Of a DNA stretch of 9,092 nt, positions 7,101 through 9,092 are shown piece by piece. The stretch spans positions 1 to 9,092 of the forward strand of contig CALEZJ010000608.1 in assembly GCA_937927885.1 (NCBI GenBank), given 5' to 3'. The stretch's first letter is position 1. Each line of letters starts with the position of its first letter. This stretch comes from an uncultured Paracoccaceae bacterium. GTDB taxonomy: Bacteria > Pseudomonadota > Alphaproteobacteria > Rhodobacterales > Rhodobacteraceae. The notes beneath the pieces are model-generated. The model was not told where the DNA came from. It made no database searches and worked only from the letters and a program-made list of their open reading frames with translations. The position numbers and the translations under genes were made by a program.

Positions 7101-8074
7101 GTCCAGGGCTGCTCGCGCCCCTCGCGTTCGGTGAATTCGACCTTCGGGCGGATGGTGCAGGCATTGCAGCGCAGGTCGTCACCGAACCACGAGCTGATCA
7201 GCAGTCCCGATTCCACGCGCGGCAATTCGGCCTGCAGCGTGCGGATCGAGGTCAGGAAATCGGCCTCGTCCGAGGCGGTGTGCAGGTTGGCATAGCTCTG
7301 ATCCTCGACCGAACCGACGCTGAACCCGGTGCCGAACGGCGAGGTCGAGCCCGATTGCAGCAGGACCTTTTCGGTCGCCAGCGCGTATTCGCCCGACCCC
7401 GGCAGCCAGGCGACACCGCGCACCGCGTCCTGCAACGTGGTGACGCCGGGCGCGCGGGCGGGGCGGATCACCTCGAACGAGAGGCTGGGCATGCGGTTGC
7501 CAAAGGGGCCCAGGTCCAGATCCTCGATCACCACATAGGCGGTGCCGCGGTAGGCCGGGGCATTGCCCGCGCCCTCGATGGCCTCGATCAAGGGATCGGG
7601 CAGTTGCGTGTCGGTCCCGGTATAGACCCGCAGGTTCAGGTCGCGCGGGGCGATTTCCTCGCCGTAGGCCCAGATGCGTTCGATCCCGGTGATCTCGCCC
7701 TCGCAAAGCGCGATCGCCACGCTGACGACATAGCGCGAGGCTTCGGTGACCCGTGGCCCCAGCCCCCCCTTTGTGCGCCGCGATCGCCCGGGGATTTCAT
7801 TGAACCGCGAGGCCCAGATCACATGGCCGGAGACCCGCATCCGGCCCCAGAGCCGCGCCAGTGGCACGCCCTCGCCCGCGCCGGTGACCTGCAGGCGCTG
7901 GATGCGCCCGGTCTCCACCCGTCCCGAACCGAGGCCCAGAAGCCGCTGGTCGATCATCCGGCCCAGCGTTGCCCCCACGGCGCGGCCGATGACCATGCCC
8001 GACAGGCCCAGCACCGCGCCGCCGAAATTCGCGCCGATCGCCGCCCCAGCGGCCGACAAAAGCAGAGTGGCCAT
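4145..8074 (-). CDS. orfg15: GTA tail-tip 'megatron' / host-specificity protein with TIM-barrel domain
   Basis: This 1309-residue protein matches the giant tail-tip protein of the R. capsulatus gene transfer agent (g15, about 1300 residues), which forms the tip of the baseplate and is thought to contact the host and pass DNA through the envelope. The N-terminus is Gly/Ala-rich and hydrophobic (about 1-45: GAAIGANFGGAVLGLSGMVI). A beta-rich tail-like region follows (about 55-400), then the GTA TIM-barrel, glycoside-hydrolase-like domain (about 430-740) with Glu480 in FCIGSEMRS, IGIDNYMPLADW, and Glu662 in WFTEYGCPA. Next comes the phage-tail_3-type domain (about 770-980; CDMAGITSFDVSRLYG, LKVGDVVGLRERLYRIDRME). 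The end (about 1200-1309) is beta-rich and could be fibronectin-III-like. The start at 8074 has AAAGGAG 7 nt upstream. It is the third of three packed tail genes. The length is full and no break is seen. Whether the TIM barrel is catalytic is not established by sequence. Confidence 0.95.
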   Translation of the reverse strand: MATLLLSAAGAAIGANFGGAVLGLSGMVIGRAVGATLGRMIDQRLLGLGSGRVETGRIQRLQVTGAGEGVPLARLWGRMRVSGHVIWASRFNEIPGRSRRTKGGLGPRVTEASRYVVSVAIALCEGEITGIERIWAYGEEIAPRDLNLRVYTGTDTQLPDPLIEAIEGAGNAPAYRGTAYVVIEDLDLGPFGNRMPSLSFEVIRPARAPGVTTLQDAVRGVAWLPGSGEYALATEKVLLQSGSTSPFGTGFSVGSVEDQSYANLHTASDEADFLTSIRTLQAELPRVESGLLISSWFGDDLRCNACTIRPKVEFTEREGREQPWTVAGLTRATAQTVARVNDAPVYGGTPSDTSILQAIAALRAAGQAVVYYPFLLMEQLPGNTLPDPWSSAETQPVLPWRGRITLSVAPGRPGTPDRSAAASAQVAAFFGTASASDFSVSAGQVSYSGPDEWSYRRFILHNAALCAASEGVEAFCIGSEMRSLTQIRGAGDTFPAVARMIDLLREVRALLGPDVKLVYAADWSEYFGYDAGGGTKYFHLDALWSDPDLDVIGIDNYMPLADWREGEEHRDHQAGWRSTYDLAYLKGNVAGGEGFDWYYDNAQGRDVQRRTPITDDQGEPWFWRYKDLRGWWENFHTDRIEGVQVAEPTEWVPRSKPVWFTEYGCPAVEKGANQPNVFLDPKSSESFAPYYSTGARDDLIQMQYLRAMHDFWTDPANNPVSPLYGGRMLDWSRSNVWAWDARPWPAFPAQNDVWSDSANWLTGHWLTGRAAAQPLAAVVAEICDMAGITSFDVSRLYGVVRGYSVASTASGRAALQPLMLAHGFEAVERDGILVFRMRDGRDAVELDPTTLVARDAGTLETARAPDPETAGRLRLTYVEAEGSFEVRAAEAVHPEDAGGDTAETEMPLALTRGEARTAVKRWLTESRIARDTARFALPMSTDLKVGDVVGLRERLYRIDRMEMTGARDCEAVRIEPGLYRHRDPSDDMPVSGRVAALVPVVPVFLDLPLMRGDELPQAPHLAVTGRPWPGAVAVYDAPASGGSFALNSTLGLRASIGQTRTPLFRATASLLQRGAGVEVIFPAGSVLASADAGALLDGANLAAIGVGADWELVQFAEAELIEPRVWRLSGLLRGQFGTEPLIPDAWAPGALVVLLDGAPAQVDLPASARGVARRWRIGPAALTYDNPVYTELTDSFRGIGLRPYAPAHLTATRATPGAALSVTWIRRTRTGGDGWEAPDVPLNEESESWHIRVRHAGAIVREVTQSARSWSYSGAMQVADGVTGPFRIEVAQVSGSFGPGLYALADVAA
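5770..5799. repeat. Perfect 15-bp tandem duplication inside g15
   Basis: GCCCGGTCAGCCAGT occurs twice in direct succession (5770-5784 and 5785-5799). In the protein it gives NWLTG followed by HWLTG, between the TIM-barrel and phage-tail_3 regions. Being 15 bp it keeps the frame. Related proteins, as I recall, have a NWxxGHWLxGR-like segment here, so the second half may be ancestral and the first drifted or was copied to match. Confidence 0.85.
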
Positions 8075-8081
8075 CGGATGG

Positions 8082-8088
8082 CTCCTTT
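8082..8088 (-). promoter_or_regulatory. Shine-Dalgarno site of g15 overlapping the g14 stop
   Basis: AAAGGAG on the minus strand lies 7 nt before the g15 ATG; its first A is the last base of the g14 stop codon TGA. This is the strongest ribosome site among the GTA genes here. It supports the 8074 start and suggests that ribosomes finishing g14 can reload on g15. Confidence 0.8.
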
Positions 8089-8519
8089 CAGATCATGTCA
8101 AAGCGCGCCACGATCCGGCGCGCCCAAGGGAGGCTCAGGGGGCTCTCGACCACGCCATGCCCGCTGTAGGCATGCACGAAGCGCGCATCGGGCCCGGGTT
8201 CGGTCAGGATCCCAAGGTGTTTCGCCACCGACCCCGCGCGGAGGCGAAACAGCAGAACCTGTCCCGGCTCAGCCATCGGCCCGGCCGGGCGCAGGTGGCG
8301 GGTCAGCGCCTGCCACAGGGCCTCGGTCGCGCCGGTCTCGGCCCAGTCGGGGGTATAGGGCGGCACCAGCGCGGGTTCGGCCCCGTGAAGCGCGCGGTAA
8401 AGACCGCGCACCAGCCCGAGGCAATCCGCCCCGGCCCCCGGGCGGCTGGCCTGATGGCAATAGGGCGTGCCGATCCAGCGCCGGGCCTCGGCCACCAGAA
8501 AGGCGCGCGGGTCAGCCAT
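8088..8519 (-). CDS. orfg14: GTA tail NlpC/P60-family cell-wall peptidase
   Basis: This 143-residue cysteine peptidase of the NlpC/P60 fold corresponds to RcGTA g14. It is carried in the tail tip and is thought to cut peptidoglycan peptide bonds so that the tail can deliver DNA. The catalytic Cys33 is in GADCLGLVRG, preceded by RRWIGTPYCHQAS; His101 is in AKHLGIL, and the third polar residue is probably His116 in FVHAYSG. PPYTPDWAE (53-61) is typical of the GTA/phage version. There is no signal peptide, as expected for a particle component. The ATG at 8519 overlaps the end of g13 by 8 nt (ATGGCTGA), with no separate ribosome site, so coupling is likely; the stop lies 13 nt before g15. All three expected active-site residues are present, so the enzyme should be functional. 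Confidence 0.95.
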   Translation of the reverse strand: MADPRAFLVAEARRWIGTPYCHQASRPGAGADCLGLVRGLYRALHGAEPALVPPYTPDWAETGATEALWQALTRHLRPAGPMAEPGQVLLFRLRAGSVAKHLGILTEPGPDARFVHAYSGHGVVESPLSLPWARRIVARFDMI

Positions 8520-9092
8520 TGGTCAGGCTGCCGCCGGTGTTGTCGCCTTCGGCCCGGGGCACGGCCAGCAGCCAGTCTTCGCCCGGGACATGCGGGAAAC
8601 CCTGGAAATTCGCCTGATTGACGAATTTCAACCGACAGGTGGCAAAGCGCTTGTCGCAGCCCGCGGTCAGTCGCAGGCTGTCACCCGGAGCGGGGATCAT
8701 GCCCAGCGCCGCCCACAGATGCAGCCGCAGCCGCCCGCCGCCCGGCCTTTCCTCGCGCCGGATCGAGGCCGAGGCCCCCTTGGCCTGCCCGTCAATGACC
8801 CGCACCAGCCCGTCGACAAACCAGCTTTCGGCGAATTCGGGCAGTTCGGGGATTTCCAGCACCGCACCCTGTTCGGCGACCGCCAGAAGGATCGCATCGG
8901 CGCGGTGGACCGGGGCGTTCAGGTTCACCTTGCAGCGCGCGTCAGCCAGAACCGCGGGGCACAACGGGCCAAAGACCCGTCCGCCGCCCTTGGACAGGGG
9001 TTCGGTCAGGCCGCGCATCTCGGCCTTGAAGGCGCCCGAGGCGCGGGTGATCTCGCCCAGCGTGCCGCGAAACAGCACCCGGCGCCAGACCG
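8512..9092 (-). CDS. orfg13: GTA baseplate hub protein, DUF2163 / BR0599 family (5'-partial)
   Basis: This is the C-terminal ~192 residues of a DUF2163 phage-type protein; the start lies beyond the right edge. The frame is open to the window end (VWRRVLFRGTLGEI), so the GTG at 9078 is an internal Val, not a start. In the RcGTA particle the equivalent protein (g13) forms the hub joining the tail tube to the tip. Four Cys are arranged as C-x8-C (LCPAVLADARCKV; codons at 8959-8961 and 8932-8934) and C-x6-C (GCDKRFATCRL; 8656-8658 and 8635-8637). The second motif continues into NQANFQGFPHVPGEDWLL, the family's C-terminal hallmark. Such four-Cys sets in tail hub proteins can hold an iron-sulfur cluster, as reported for lambda gpL; that is inference here. 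It overlaps g14 by 8 nt. Confidence 0.93.
   Translation of the reverse strand, partial: VWRRVLFRGTLGEITRASGAFKAEMRGLTEPLSKGGGRVFGPLCPAVLADARCKVNLNAPVHRADAILLAVAEQGAVLEIPELPEFAESWFVDGLVRVIDGQAKGASASIRREERPGGGRLRLHLWAALGMIPAPGDSLRLTAGCDKRFATCRLKFVNQANFQGFPHVPGEDWLLAVPRAEGDNTGGSLTNG

Noticed and set aside
5015..8617. 1200-codon plus-strand open frame opposite g15 and g14
   Set aside because: The translation is low in complexity (Arg, Gly, His, Gln-rich) with no family motif. It is the antisense shadow of GC-biased codons in g15, which has clear domains.

Overview
The window is high-GC DNA (strong G/C third-position bias, long antisense shadow ORFs) from an alphaproteobacterium, most likely a member of the Rhodobacteraceae. 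The best evidence is a minus-strand run of genes matching the 3' end of a Rhodobacter capsulatus-type gene transfer agent (GTA) cluster: baseplate hub (g13, DUF2163), NlpC/P60 peptidase (g14) and the giant 'megatron'/host-specificity protein (g15). A small DUF7742-like gene and cysE follow directly.

Layout from left to right. (1) 2-1087, plus strand: the last ~361 codons of the E2 subunit of pyruvate dehydrogenase, cut at its 5' end by the window, followed by a rho-independent terminator. (2) 1088-1231: a short convergent intergenic region with two mutually exclusive hairpins and an 11-bp tandem duplication that runs over the neighbouring stop codon. (3) 1232-2786, minus strand: a two-gene phospholipid operon resembling E. 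coli ynbB-ynbA, a CDP-diglyceride synthase-like gene followed 1 nt later by a CDP-alcohol phosphatidyltransferase-like gene. The first gene carries an in-frame UGA (2049-2051) just before its family signature; the frame stays open and fully conserved downstream. (4) 2787-2988: about 200 bp of intergenic DNA with the cysE terminator. (5) 2989-3792, minus: cysE, serine O-acetyltransferase. (6) 3834-9092, minus: DUF7742-like ORF, g15, g14 and g13 of the GTA, tightly packed (2-nt gap, 13-nt gap, 8-nt overlap); g13 runs off the right edge.

The three GTA genes encode the tip of the particle tail: a hub that closes the tail tube, a peptidase that opens the peptidoglycan, and a trimer-forming tip protein with a TIM-barrel domain. 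No terminator is visible between g15 and cysE, so GTA transcription may continue into cysE; the first convincing terminator on that strand is after cysE. The phospholipid pair is a separate unit with no promoter that I can identify. I see no tRNA, rRNA, CRISPR array, insertion sequence or attachment site, and no stretch over 300 bp lacks a gene. I did not find a wholly new system. The point most worth following up is the lone UGA in the otherwise intact CDP-diglyceride synthase-like gene.
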